A stretch of 64,000 nucleotides of DNA from positions 15,500,282 through 15,564,281 of the forward strand of contig OY759262.1 in NCBI GenBank assembly GCA_963662155.1. The letters run 5' to 3'. The notes under the pieces are model-generated. The model saw only the letters and a program-made list of their open reading frames with translations, searched no databases and had not been told where the DNA came from. This document shows positions 39,640-51,779 of the stretch, in pieces; within the stretch, counting starts at the first letter, position 1, and every line of letters begins with the position of its first letter. Position numbers and translations under genes: made by a program. The stretch comes from Lamellibrachia columna (Eukaryota > Annelida > Polychaeta > Sabellida > Siboglinidae).

Positions 39640-40059
39640 AAAGTAGTGCAAGCCATATGTTCGCTACTAATTATGTTAAATCCTTTAATGAACGTATTCG
39701 CTCATCAATTTTTTGCCTTTTATGCCGGTTGGAAAAATCCGACAATATACTTTTTGTGAATTATCTTCACACTTTTATTTATTATCAAAGTCCATTGATT
39801 AAACATTGGATTGATCAATTGTATGCTTTTAATTCATGATGTTTGTACTTTTATAAAAATAATTTTTTTTATCCTTACTTATCTTATATATATATTTTAC
39901 TACACTACACGTCATGTATGTATATTTATATATTTTTCTCACTACATGTACCTCTATTGTTCATCATGTGTGTATATGAATGTTTTTTTTTAACCTGTAT
40001 GTATTTATAATATTATGGGCTCTTGCCTGAAATAAAACATTATTATTATTATATTATTA
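39640..40059 (+). pseudogene. 5'-truncated LINE, 3' end
   Basis: Short frame 39657-39839 (MFATNYVKSFNERIRSSIFC... to HWIDQLYAFNS-stop) resembles the extreme C-terminus of LINE ORF2 proteins. It is followed by an AT-rich 3' UTR, TGCCTGAAATAAAACATTAT and a (TTA)n tail, the usual ending of CR1/L2-type LINEs. Everything upstream is missing. Confidence 0.6.
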
Positions 40060-40440
40060 ACCGTAATTAGGGTGCATTTTTTTGTCTGAAACACTAGTAC
40101 AGATGTAGCCAGTGTATGTAAACATGGTCGAAATGTTCTGATAGACACATACTTGTATTTTAAACATGGAACAATTAATTTGCCATTTTTTTAAATGACA
40201 ACTCTCAATTTCTTTACATTAGAAGTTAACGTTTCAATTAAATGTTCAATTAAACTGGTTCAATTAAATTGCATTAACATCTTTTTTGGGGTTACACAAA
40301 AACATCAGATAACATTCCCACATTCTTTGGATACCCATGCAGCTAAGACGTCATCAGCACTGACCAAAGAATTCACTAGTCACACCAAGATGCCTGCAGC
40401 TTATGATTGTTCATTTGCATACTGCAAATCTCCAGCAACC

Positions 40441-40500
40441 ATTTAACTTTCTAATACCTGTAACTTTCTAATACCTGTAACTTTCTAATACCTGTGACTC
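40441..40500. repeat. 17-bp tandem repeat, 3-4 units
   Basis: Unit TAACTTTCTAATACCTG. Confidence 0.88.
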
Positions 40501-40550
40501 CCACTTATGTAGTTAAGCAAAAAAAAAAATCTATGATTTATCCTACTAGA

Positions 40551-41300
40551 CCAGAGGTCGGCAAACTGCTATTCCACGCGGCCTGTGGATTGAAAACAAG
40601 ATTGTGCATAATGCAGCCCGTGCCCGTGATATGAATATATAAAATAAATATATATAGTACGTCCCACCTAGACCTTCATAAACAGATTACATACTGCAAC
40701 TTGATTATACTATTTCCACGTGATGAACATATCAAAATGGTTTTTTTACACTTATTTTAAAGTTTAATGAATTCGTTTTTGCATAAGCAGACATGAAAGT
40801 AGGCCTACTACTTTTTGTGTTTGAGTGATAATAATTATGTTGTTTTGAATAATGTTCATCGTCTGCCAAATGACAAACAGAGTTGTGCACCATTGGAAAA
40901 CGGTTTGAGACAATGCAGGTGAATGGGTGAATCTCTTCAGGGTGCACTGCATCATCTACCTATAAAGCCTGTGTGGCAAGTCTATGGAAATGCACAACAT
41001 ATTGAGACCGTTAGCTACACTGAAGTGCACTGGTGAAGTTGAGGTGCTGGGCTGTGCTGTTATGCCATGGGTATGAGTGGGCCGAGATGTCAGATTATTG
41101 TGTTCATAAAAAAGAAGGGTTCAGAAGTACCGGAATTCGCTGACCCCATATGGATGTGCGATTCTGAATATCTAGTCAACATCACGGAGCAGTTAAATTT
41201 GCTGAACGTCCAACAAGAGCAACTAATGAATGTACTCCAATATTCCAGTTTGTCTCCGATTTCGACACAAAGTGTGCAACAGTGTGGGAGACACAACTGA
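40551..41300 (+). pseudogene. hAT (Charlie-type) element relic
   Basis: CAGAGGTCGGCAAACTG at 40551 looks like a hAT inverted end. The frame 41067-41300 contains VPEFADPIWMCDSEYLVNIT then EQLNLLNVQQEQ, matching the hAT transposase segment that usually reads W-L-C-D-L-A-F-L-x-D-I-T-E-H-L-N-x-L-N. Stops and shifts break the region on either side. No right end was found. Confidence 0.6.
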
Positions 41301-42489
41301 GGAGTGGGAACTGAGTGCACTTTCCAACACTCTAGTAAAACAAACAAACTTTATAATTTTATAAATTAATTAACCCACTTCGAATTTTTTTTCTTAAAAC
41401 GACCACAACATTTCAACCCTTCAGGTAGTGGTCTTGATTGAGTTACCACCAGGAAGTGGTTTGACCAGCTGCTTGTGGAAGGCCGGTGGTAGTTGGTATC
41501 TTTGGTGTGGTTCATGTCATAGATGAACATGACCTCACACCTGGACACTGTATCAGTTGTGTCGCTATATCCCTGAATCTGGTGGGATGGTTCTGGATGA
41601 GATGTTGCTAGAATCTTTCCACAACTGCTCGTTTTGGTTTTACTAGACCAGGTGCTTGGGATCATCGCAACACTGTGCGCTGTATATAATGCTGCACCAT
41701 GTCATGGCACTGCACCACTGAATGGCAGCAGCACCCCAAGCTTGTCAGTGAGCTAGTGAAACATTCTGACCCTGTTGAATACCTCTAATGTCTCCCATGC
41801 CATGCACTGATCTTGTGATGGATTTGCTGCTAGCTACTCTACGTCGTTGCCTTAGATATAACTAGGGATAATTCTTAACAGCAATTGGCAACTATAGCTT
41901 GCCTCGCATCTTTTCATTCGTCTTGTCGTCTTCCTCAGGAAGGTGCATGGTTGAACCATAGGCAACACAATATATTGCAACCCAGTTTACTAGCAGCATT
42001 ATTGGATGTTTTTCCAAGAAATAAAATCAGGCATTTTGCCATAATTTCTGAGGTGCATAAGAAGTGTTCAAAAGACTGCAAAATGGCAAGGCTGTTGAAC
42101 TTGTGGAAATTATGATTGATTAGAGCAATTTAGTGGTAAAAAGTATCTCTACTACTGGCACTAGTACAGTGGCTTATTTCCTCTATCCTCTACCACTAAC
42201 ACACCTGGTGGAAATGGTGGTAATTCTATAGGACATGTTCTTGGCATCAGAGAACAACCATATCACTCAAACTTTATTTTAGTTCCCGACTAGTCTTGGC
42301 ACTCATACACCCTTCCAGCAGACACAAAACTGTGGCAATGTTGCAACTTATGCTGTAGGAAATGCTTCATAAGACATTTGGAACACCTAGTTTGTGTGTA
42401 CTTACAAAGATATGTACACCTTTAGAGGTTCTCTAGTATCTGAGATGGTCTGACTGTGTCCATTTGCTGTGGACCCTTAGTGAGTCTTT

Positions 42490-42767
42490 CTTTCTTTCTG
42501 TTTAATAAAGATTAGCACTTAGTGAGTCCACAGCAGGTTAAACATTTATTAGGATGGGATCTTTTACTTCCCTTGGGTACAGACATTGGGTAGAAGGAAC
42601 CAATACCTCTTAGTGTCTCACCTAAAAACATGTACAACATCACAGATGCCAGGTGCGTCGACAAATTGTAACCAATTTGTGTTAAATGGCGCTGGCCTGA
42701 GTTTTAACCCAGTACCTCCTAAACAGACACAAGGCGAGCACCTAACTATTGAGCCAGTCTCTCCTTA
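42490..42767 (-). mobile_element. tRNA-derived SINE (degenerate)
   Basis: On the minus strand the head (from about 42767) carries an A-box-like TGGCTCAATAGTTAGGTG (42756-42739) and, about 30 nt on, a degenerate B box (GGGTTAAAACTC, 42710-42699). The tail ends near 42490 in a GAAA repeat. A direct repeat, CTTAGTGAGTC, flanks the GAAA tail, but full target duplications are unclear. It lies just outside the Mutator-like element. Confidence 0.55.
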
Positions 42768-42889
42768 TACTTACGAACTGAATCAAGCTTAAATTTGGTA
42801 ATGTGTTGTGACAACAGGGTTTAGACTTGGGTTTGTACTCACCAGTGTTGATAGTGATCACTGATATATAATTAGCCATTTACAACTGT

Positions 42890-42911
42890 TTAAGGGGGCT
42901 CTATACTTTCA
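42890..42911 (+). repeat. MULE inverted end, left
   Basis: 22 bp, perfect inverted match to 45613-45634. Confidence 0.95.
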
Positions 42912-43475
42912 GAAGAAAAAAGGCTGTGATTTGTATTAAAACACTTATTTGCATTCATATGTACACAATGGAGTATGATGTACAAGAAAAAAATTGGAAT
43001 CGACCAATCAGATGTCATGAAAATTGACGCCATCTTGGATTTTTTTGTTCGCCACGAGAACGTCTGTATCTTAAAAACTGCTCAACATAGAAACATGGTG
43101 TTTTCTGTATCTTTTTGAGAAAGAAACATTCTATGCACTGAACTAGGATTATATATATATTCCATTTTTAAGATTTTTTAATTTTACGTTCATTTTGCTA
43201 TAAAAACATTCAAATTTGCCATTTTTTTTAAACAGCAAAAAATTTACAAATTACCTCATTTTCTTAAACTCCTAGTTAAGTGCATTCAATACAGTGACAG
43301 CAATCAACAGTGAAAATTTCATAGCCTTACGTTGAAAACTGTTTGATTTATCACTGTCCCTAAACTAGAAAAACGCCGAAAAATGATTTCGGAGAAAAAA
43401 CTAGATGAACATACAGTTGGCTACTTTGTTATGGTTATCTGTGTAAACTTACCAGAAACGTGTGTTTATGGGGTA

Positions 43476-45149
43476 TTAAAATGCTCCTGCTTCATAATTT
43501 ATCCCTTCTGACTGTAGTTGGGTGTCCTCGCAGGCCAATCGCCGCTGTCGCTTTGCTTGCCGGGTATCCTTCTGTGCCTCAAGAGAGCGCCTTATTGCTT
43601 GCCTTACCCGCTTTTTGTCCTTTGCGACAAGGCATTTCACTGTGTGTGTTCCTGGTGTTATGCCAAGTTTATGAAGCACTCTAGCCATTGAGACAGTGCC
43701 ATCATTGTAATGTGCTACAGCATCATCTAGGGCCAGTTGCACTGTTGTAGTTCCAACAAATATTTCCTTTGGACATTTTCCCCATACGACAGAATTGAGA
43801 CTTTCAACAGCATTTTGTGTTAGGCCATCAACACACTTGTTGAGCAAACTGTCAGTGGAGAGTCTCTGAAATACTGGATGAATCTTGTTCGCAACAGTTT
43901 CAGGTAAGGGGTTTTTGTGGACATAGGTAGCACTATCTTTGTTGTAACCGCACCAAGTATCTTCACCAATTGGGCAGTCAACATGATTCGGCTTGTCATC
44001 TGTGGAAGCGGTATGCTTCAGAATAGCACTGATTGTCGTTTTCATTCCACTTACAGACCCAACATTCCTTCTTATTGCAAGTCCATAGTAGATCTGCAGT
44101 TGATCGATTCGCAGCTTGGTCAGACGCCCTTTCCCGCCCAACGTTTTATGATCTCCGAGTCTCTTTAATCCGCTCTCGCTTTTCAACTTTCTTAAAGCTG
44201 TGCCACATCTTTTTTGTACGTGACCAACACATTCCTTCTTCACTATTTCAACAGCATGCCCATATGGTTTTGCTTCCACAACACTCGAATATGACTTAGT
44301 GTCACCATCTCCTACAAATCCTGTATACTGCAGGTGTAGCGATTCAACCGAGCGCTCATATATTCGCACGGCCCCGGCTGGTTCCATGCTAGGAGACGAA
44401 CCACCGTATGTTAGGCCACATTTTTTGTAGTGTCCTGCGTACCAGCTGAGATATTCTGTGCTTTCTTTGTCAAGGTGAGCTTTGCTGGCACATCCTTTGC
44501 ATATTTTGCTCTCTTGAGCAACCAGATGAGTAGCATCTGCAATGTCGTGTAGTGTGTCTGCATAAGCATTAGGCGTCATAGCTGGCGGCATGTTTAGGAT
44601 TCCGCACAATGTCTCCATGTCGGAGAATCCTGCTCCAACCGTCCGCATCCCAGCAACGAATCGGCGGTTTACTTCAAATGCACGTGATCCTCTACATCTC
44701 TGTGATGAGAAAAACTTTACTTCAAAGTCACAACTCTCGTCATTACATGCCAGAATGAATTGCCGTGACAGTCCCATTTTAACTTGGCTATTTTCTGTCA
44801 GACACAAAAGCCCACATTTGCACACAGAACACATGGCACAGCTGTTTATTACAGAGCACAGTATTGATATGTCAAATATTCCAAAGTTGGAAGTATTTTC
44901 TCCAAAATCGGACCAGTCAGTGTTGGCAAGTTTCATTTGAGATGCAGGTATGCCACTAGTGCTATTGTCATTATCAACATTACCATCCGGCACAACCTGC
45001 CTGTCAGTGTCAGTGGCAGTGCTGGCACTGGTTGTCGGCGACTCTGTCTCACTCATATTACTACTATCAAATTGTGGCTGAATTGTGTGTCTATTACCAT
45101 AGAACTTACGCTTTGCCTTTCTTCTTGATCTGTGTTTTGTTGGAGGCAT
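43476..45149 (-). CDS. Mutator-like transposase, lacks first catalytic block
   Basis: 557 codons from ATG at 45149 (context ACCATGCC, chosen over ATG 45281 because the extra 44 residues lack family character). Starts MPPTKHRSRRKAKRKFYGNR, a basic leader. A Cys cluster (about residues 104-116, CSVCKCGLLC) is followed by FVAGMRTVGAGFSDMETLCG (about 165-184), typical of the PF20700 Mutator-like family. YTGFVGDGDTKSYSSV (about 275-290) and KECVGHVQKRCG (305-316) are the conserved second catalytic region; GLTQNAVESLNSVVWGKCPK (442-461) is near the C-terminal end. Residue 217 onwards (ICKGC) follows VAQES directly: the segment with the first catalytic Asp (usually DGTW...RG..S) is absent, so the protein is probably inactive although open. 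Confidence 0.88.
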   Translation of the reverse strand: MPPTKHRSRRKAKRKFYGNRHTIQPQFDSSNMSETESPTTSASTATDTDRQVVPDGNVDNDNSTSGIPASQMKLANTDWSDFGENTSNFGIFDISILCSVINSCAMCSVCKCGLLCLTENSQVKMGLSRQFILACNDESCDFEVKFFSSQRCRGSRAFEVNRRFVAGMRTVGAGFSDMETLCGILNMPPAMTPNAYADTLHDIADATHLVAQESKICKGCASKAHLDKESTEYLSWYAGHYKKCGLTYGGSSPSMEPAGAVRIYERSVESLHLQYTGFVGDGDTKSYSSVVEAKPYGHAVEIVKKECVGHVQKRCGTALRKLKSESGLKRLGDHKTLGGKGRLTKLRIDQLQIYYGLAIRRNVGSVSGMKTTISAILKHTASTDDKPNHVDCPIGEDTWCGYNKDSATYVHKNPLPETVANKIHPVFQRLSTDSLLNKCVDGLTQNAVESLNSVVWGKCPKEIFVGTTTVQLALDDAVAHYNDGTVSMARVLHKLGITPGTHTVKCLVAKDKKRVRQAIRRSLEAQKDTRQAKRQRRLACEDTQLQSEGINYEAGAF

Positions 45150-45612
45150 GGTAAATGTGGTAAAATAAGAGAAAAACTTGATTAGAACAGTGTAAACACG
45201 GCAGAAATGGTTTGCTTGCGCTGGTAAACAGGAAGTACCAGTATGCCAACGCAGCTTGTAAGAACTGCCGTGATTGGCCAATCGGGCTGTATATCATTAA
45301 CTTTGGCGTATCTTAGCCAATGAAATTCCTTGATTAAACCCATTAGGCCCACATGTTAACAGGGCAAGTATGGTGACCAAACGTGGCAATACAGAAAAAA
45401 TTAAATTAAAATCTTTAATAATAAGAAAGTTATAGTATTTTATGTAATAGCAGGATAATTAAATAACAATTCACCTGCGGATGGGGTAGAAATAATGTTT
45501 TTTTTGTTTTAATAGGAGCTTCTAGGGAAACAGCAACTTGACAAATGTTTTACCAAAGGATATAGCATTCTAAAAAACATAAAACATAAAATTATTTATG
45601 AAATTTCACTTT

Positions 45613-45634
45613 TGAAAGTATAGAGCCCCCTTAA
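45613..45634 (-). repeat. MULE inverted end, right
   Basis: 22 bp, perfect inverted match to 42890-42911; followed by GTCATTTAC. Confidence 0.95.
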
Positions 45635-45899
45635 GTCATTTACTGAGCGACAAACATAAGCGTAACGCTGTACATAACTAATTTGTCACATAGTGTGAGT
45701 GTGGTCACTAGATGGCAGCACAGGGTTACCTAAAAAAAATTCTGGGGGTATCGTAGGCTACCATTATGCATATTTTATTGCGTACTCAATTGGATCATGT
45801 AGTTAGGATATATTTACAATGACTTAGAGGTGCTATAGGACATATTTCAAGGTAAATGTATGTATGTAAAGCCAGGAAGCAAAATGATCAAAAGAACAC

Positions 45900-46040
45900 C
45901 AATGATAACTTAACTTCTACGAGTGTGGCAGGGATATCAACCTCCCACCTGTTTATGGGGCCAATCTCCCACCTCCCACCATATTTGAAAGTCCACCTTC
46001 CACCAATCCCACCTGTTTTAGAGGCCAACCTCCCACCCCC
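45900..46040. repeat. Pyrimidine-rich CCTCCCACC repeats
   Basis: Irregular CCCACC-containing units in plus-strand sense. No gene. Confidence 0.6.
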
Positions 46041-46728
46041 CCTCCTTAATCATAAAATGCTACTCTGCTCATACTGAAAAGCATCCTATCAACAGAAAGC
46101 AGTGAGGTGGCCCATTTTGCTCGTAACACATCAGGGAACCCTGGCAGACTATCACAATTTAACTAAAAAATTCACAAACCTAGACTCACTACATTAACAT
46201 CACCGCATGACTGCTCTGTCTAAAACTTCTTGCCCCATTGTCCAGGTGATGTCTCTATGAAATCAAAGTATTATGTAATTCCATCTTTGTCACCATGTGC
46301 CAACAAAACATAATGAATATGTCAATCACATGGCTAGAGGAAATTTTTCCCCTTGATGTAATTTTTGTCAGTGACATAGCGATATCTAAACATAGATCGA
46401 GCATGTTGGATTGAATTTATCAGGGACCACAACAGGGCTCTACTTGGAACAGAATGCAATGTACTCTAGAAGCTGCCATTTTGGAATATGTAACAAATTA
46501 AAGTCCTTAATTTAACTACAGTTCAATCACTTCAAAAACTTTTTTATTACGTTGGTTTACTCTGTTAAAACCAAAATCAGGGTCATAAGTTGATATCATA
46601 TTCAAACTGATAAGAAGTACATTATTATCACAACTCGCACAGTACGATAGTGAACACCATCCAGGAATAATAGTCAACATTCTAACCACAGTGTGCATGC
46701 GAGGACAACAGTAATGACACTGACCAAC

Positions 46729-48574
46729 AGAAACTATGACAGTGTAACTACAGTAACAGTACACAGAAACTATGACAGTGTCACTACAGTAACAGTACAC
46801 AGAAACTATGACAGTGTCACTAAAGTAACAGTACACAGAAACTATGACAGTGTCACTAAAGTAACAGTACACAGAAACTATGACAGTGTCACTAAAGTAA
46901 CAGTACACAGAAACTATGACAGTGTCACTACAGTAACAGTACACAGAAACTATGACAGTGTCACTACAGTAACAGTACACAGAAACTATGACAGTGTCAC
47001 TAAAGTAACAGTACACAGAAACTATGACAGTGTCACTAAAGTAACAGTACACAGAAACTATGACAGTGTCACTACAGAAACAGTACACAGAAACTATGAC
47101 AGTGTCACTAAAGTAACAGTACACAGAAACTATGACAGTGTCACTACAGTAACAGTACACAGAAACTATGACAGTGTCACTAAAGTAACAGTACACAGAA
47201 ACTATGACAGTGTCACTACAGTAACAGTACACAGAAACTATGACAGTGTCACTAAAGTAACAGTACACAGAAACTATGACAGTGTAACTACAGTAACAGT
47301 ACACAGAAACTATGACAGTGTAACTACAGTAACAGTACACAGAAACTACGACAGTGTCACTAAAGTAACAGTACACATAAACTATGACAGTGTCACTACA
47401 GTAACAGTACACAGAAACTATGACAGTGTCACTAAAGTAACAGTACACAGAAACTATGACAGTGTAACTACAGTAACAGTACACAGAAACTACGACAGTG
47501 TCACTACAGTAACAGTACACAGAAACTATGACAGTGTCACTAAAGTAACAATACACAGAAACTATGACAGTGTAACTATCGTAACAGTACACAGAAACTA
47601 TGACATTGTCACTACAGTAACAGTACCCAGAAACTATGACATGGTCACTACATTAACAGTACACAGAAACTATGACAGTGTAACTACAGTAACAGTACAC
47701 AGAAACTATGACAGTGTCACTACAGTAACAGTACACAGAAACTATGACAGTGTAACTACAGTAACAGTACACAGAAACTACGACAGTGTCACTACAGTAA
47801 CAGTACACAGAAACTATGACAGTGTAACTACAGTAACAGTACACAGAAACTACGACAGTGTCACTACAGTAACAGTACACAGAAACTATGACAGTGTAAC
47901 TACAGTAACAGTACACAGAAACTACGACAGTGTCACTACAGTAACAGTACACAGAAACTATGACAGTGTAACTACAGTAACAGTACACAGAAACTATGAC
48001 AGTGTAACTACAGTAACAGTACACAGAAACTACGACAGTGTCACTACAGTAACAGTACACAGAAACTACGACAGTGTCACTACAGTAACAGTACACAGAA
48101 ACTATGACAGTGTCACTACAGTAACAGTACACAGAAACTATGACAGTGTAACTACAGTAACAGTACACAGAAACTACGACAGTGTCACTACAGTAACAGT
48201 ACACAGAAACTATGACAGTGTAACTACAGTAACAGTACACAGAAACTACGACAGTGTCACTACAGTAACAGTACACAGAAACTACGACAGTGTCACTACA
48301 GTAACAGTACACAGAAACTATGACAGTGTAACTACAGTAACAGTACACAGAAACTACGACAGTGTCACTACAGTAACAGTACACAGAAACTATGACAGTG
48401 TAACTACAGTAACAGTACACAGAAACTATGACAGTGTAACTACAGTAACAGTACACAGAAACTACGACAGTGTCACTACAGTAACAGTACACAGAAACTA
48501 TGACAGTATAACTACAGTAACAGTACACAGAAACTACGACAGTGTCACTACAGTAACAGTACACAGAAACTAAT
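46729..48574. repeat. 36-bp minisatellite, 51 units
   Basis: Unit begins AGAAACTATGACAGTGTCAC and ends AGTAACAGTACAC. Unit starts run in exact 36-bp steps from 46729 to 48565. Two unit families are visible: AAAGTA variants in the first half, and alternating TAT/TAC with GTAACTA/GTCACTA pairs in the second half, suggesting 72-bp higher-order expansion. The long frames on both strands (plus: VHRNYDSVTTVT repeats, 626 codons) come from the 12-codon unit and are not believed to be genes. Confidence 0.98.
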
Positions 48575-51070
48575 GTCCTGCTATGGATGCAAGCGACAAA
48601 TTGAAAATTGAATGGCATCATTTAATAATTACACAATGGCAGCACTCTGTCACTAAATATAGGAATATGAGACTTTTTACAAACTGCAAACACAACCATG
48701 CGACAACCTCAAGAAAACAATTTTGCAACAGCACAACCTTTATAGAGTTACACACAATATTATTTTATTATCACACAACATTAAGCAGCTCTCTCACAAA
48801 CACTAAATGTTACTGCAAAGTTGTCATGTTGTCAAATTAATTACAAAGAAAATGTGAAGAATTTCACCTGTAATTCCAGTTGCATACCAATGCCGCGAAA
48901 TGCATAATTTACGATTCCGTAAGGCAGTCTACTGGAAATGCTTCAAATTTTTGCTAAAACGTGGGTTCAAGGGACATCAGCTGATTTGCTGTAAGCAGGG
49001 GAAATATCACAACTGTGAGTGGGAGAAAGATCATGTTGCATGCACTAGCTATGACAAATGCAATGCTGAGCTACAGCTATAGCAACTGCTAATCCAGGTA
49101 ATGACAAAAACCTCCAAAAGTAAACAAAAACAAAGCAGCATGACAACTGTGATTGCTGCATATAGCCAACATGCGTACAGCCATAACCGATGCGCTCTCA
49201 CAGAACAGCACCATCTAGCGGATAACAGAAGCAGCAGAAACAACGACCAAGCAGACTATACGTACTTGACCCAGTTAGAGTATGCGGGTGATGTCACTTT
49301 CGACCAGGAATCTTCCATTCTGCAATCACATCTCAGCCGACCATGTCTGGCAGTGGACGAGGGATGGTAGCTACGGCAACGGTGGACGGTGAAGTCAGGC
49401 GATTTGACGGACTCACTTCGGGGCTACACAACGCTGCTGGTCCTGTGTTCAGCACGCATGTAATAAATCCACGTAGAAGGTGTCATTACTCCTGAGCAAG
49501 ATATACGCAGTCTGCAGGCAGACGCTCACAAATATGTATTTATTTCCACGGAATGACAAACGGATTGACAACTCCACATCCAATTGCTGTTGCATGCATC
49601 AGAACATCACATCACAGACTTCAGTAATTCAACTTACAAAAACTAAAGAAACAAGAAGCAGATTTGTATAGAATGTAAAATACAGTTAATAAAACACTAC
49701 TGCATCCATTTATAAAAAATTTAAACTGATCACAGCAAACAACATATCCTGACACATGTATCAAAGGTCTTCTACCTGGTAGCCTTGGCTTGCCTCTGGC
49801 TCGCTAGAAGTGTGAAAAAGTCACAACATAGCTGCAGTGCATGTTACAGATGAGGTTGCTAGGAAACAACACTTTCATCAGAAACAACGCGCATATCCAG
49901 CGCTGATAGTAAAACACAGTGCAATGGCAGGAACTAACTGTACACTTCATAAATAGCAACCTATCTCAGAGCTCCTGGCTGGGGAATCTCTACCACTGTT
50001 CCAGTGTCAATCACAGGACACTGCTTCAAAAAGGGGTGTGATTAATAACACTGCCTGTTGCCTCAGGTACCTATCACTGGTTGTTTTGTGATTAGGCTAG
50101 CACACCATCATTGTGCCAGAATATACTTCAATGTTCAAATAACCCACTGTAGTTCTAGGTACAAAGGATAGCAGATAAAATATAAGTAACCTATGATCGT
50201 TATTGACGTCATAGTTTTGCACTGTTATGTAAATGCCTCAAAACCCAATTTTGGTGCTGGGCTGATAAAATATTATTGGTTACACACAACTAGACTAATA
50301 AGTTTATAAAAATATGCAATGACACAATTGTGAAGAATATGCATGTATTACCCTCACACAAATTACTGTATATACCAGTAGCTGCCATCTAAGAGTTAAC
50401 ATACCCAGCTCAGCAGTTGAAATTAAATACAATAGCTGTTAGTGTCAAAACCAGCAAACCAGATCACAGTTATATAAGAACTGACCTTATTACCACATAA
50501 AAAAGTTGAACATAATTGATTCCGAGGACAGTGGACCACCAGGACAGTGGACCACACCTGATGTAGTTCACCCTGGGTTAGAGAAACACCAAAGATGCAC
50601 TTCCTAAAGAAAATATACAATCTATGCCTTTACTCACACAATCAGCGGCCAATACAGTGGTGAGTCAGTCAGTGTATTCCAGACATCTATGCAATCTTGA
50701 TGGTACAGCACTCATGATGCAACAGACCTCCTCCGAAACAGAACTATGCAAAAGGCCACAACTTAAACATGCCATGTTGTGTTCAGAATAGATACTTGTA
50801 CGGCCAGGACCACCAACATGACCAGTCACCTAGCGTAGTGAGCCACACACCACTGCATAAACCAGCACCAAACCGACGAGTGCCACTCCTTTATTAGCTA
50901 TGTAGTGATGTCACCCAGAAAATACCAAACTTCTGTATCAGTGTGAGAATCTGTTGTTAGGAACATGTCCACATTGACACCCAGTGGCATGGAACACAAG
51001 TTCTCATAAAAAAGCCAACCTGAACTGATAGGCTACATAAACTATATATATATTCTTCACAAATTACTCA
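48575..51070. other. Gene-free stretch
   Basis: No supported coding or RNA gene. Slightly more CpG at 49190-49420, but no clear promoter or exon. Confidence 0.45.
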
Positions 51071-51074
51071 CACC

Positions 51075-51550
51075 AAATGCCTCAAAGGACAAACTGCTGA
51101 CACTAAAGGTCTCACAAGACAAACAGCTCATACTAAAGGTCCCACAAGACAAACTGCTGACACTAAAGGTCTCACAAGACAAACAGCTCACACTAAAGGT
51201 CTCACAAGACAAACAGCTCACACTAAAGGTCTCACAAGACAAACAGCTCACACTAAAGGTCTCACAAGACAAACAGCTCACACTAAAGGTCTCACGAGAC
51301 AAACAGCTCACACTAAAGGTCTCACAAGACAAACAGCTCATACAAAAGGTCTCACAAGACAAACTGTTCACACTAAAGGTCTCACAAGACAAACAGCTCA
51401 CATTAAAGGTCTCACAAGACAAACAGCTCACACTAAAGGTCTCACAAGACAAGCAGCTCACACTAAAGGTCTCACAAGACAAACTGCTCACACTAAAGAT
51501 CTCACAAGACAAACAGCTCATACTAAAGGTATCACAAGACAAACAGCTAA
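51075..51550. repeat. 30-bp tandem repeat, about 16 units
   Basis: Unit AAAGGTCTCACAAGACAAAC + AGCTCACACT. The minus-strand frame (SVSCLSCETF repeats, Cys-rich) is a by-product of the 10-codon unit. Decayed related units continue to about 51740. Confidence 0.95.
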
Positions 51551-51779
51551 AGGCCTAAAACCAAAAAGACACTGTTCACATAAAGTGCCTCCCAGACAAA
51601 CTGTTCCAAATACTAGTCCTCACAAACTGCTTGCTCCGAGTCATACTAAAGATGTCACAGACAAAGTTTATTCACACAAAAGGCCTCAGACAAACTACTT
51701 AAACCAAGGCCTCACTAAGAAAAAACTCCTCACAGTACATGCCTCACTAACCAGACTATGTCAAACATCATTTTAATAG

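Larger units (their letters stand above)
42884..45634 (-). mobile_element. Mutator-like DNA transposon, nearly complete
   Basis: Inverted ends of 22 bp are identical: 42890-42911 (TTAAGGGGGCTCTATACTTT + CA) and the reverse complement at 45613-45634. Flanking GCCATTTAC (42875-42883) and GTCATTTAC (45635-45643) make a 9-bp target duplication with one mismatch, the size expected for MULEs; on the left six extra bases (AACTGT) separate it from the inverted end. The 2.75-kb element holds one long transposase ORF on the minus strand and short AT-rich flanks. Confidence 0.88.

Noticed and set aside
45150..45281. Upstream ATG for the transposase
   Set aside because: The added 44 residues are not family-like; the ATG at 45149 has a better context and starts a typical basic leader.
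46693..48573. 626-codon plus-strand and 358/322-codon minus-strand open frames
   Set aside because: Produced by a 36-bp tandem unit without stops; no start context, domain or non-repeat coding sequence.
51057..51542. 161-codon Cys-rich minus-strand frame
   Set aside because: Pure translation of a 30-bp tandem repeat.
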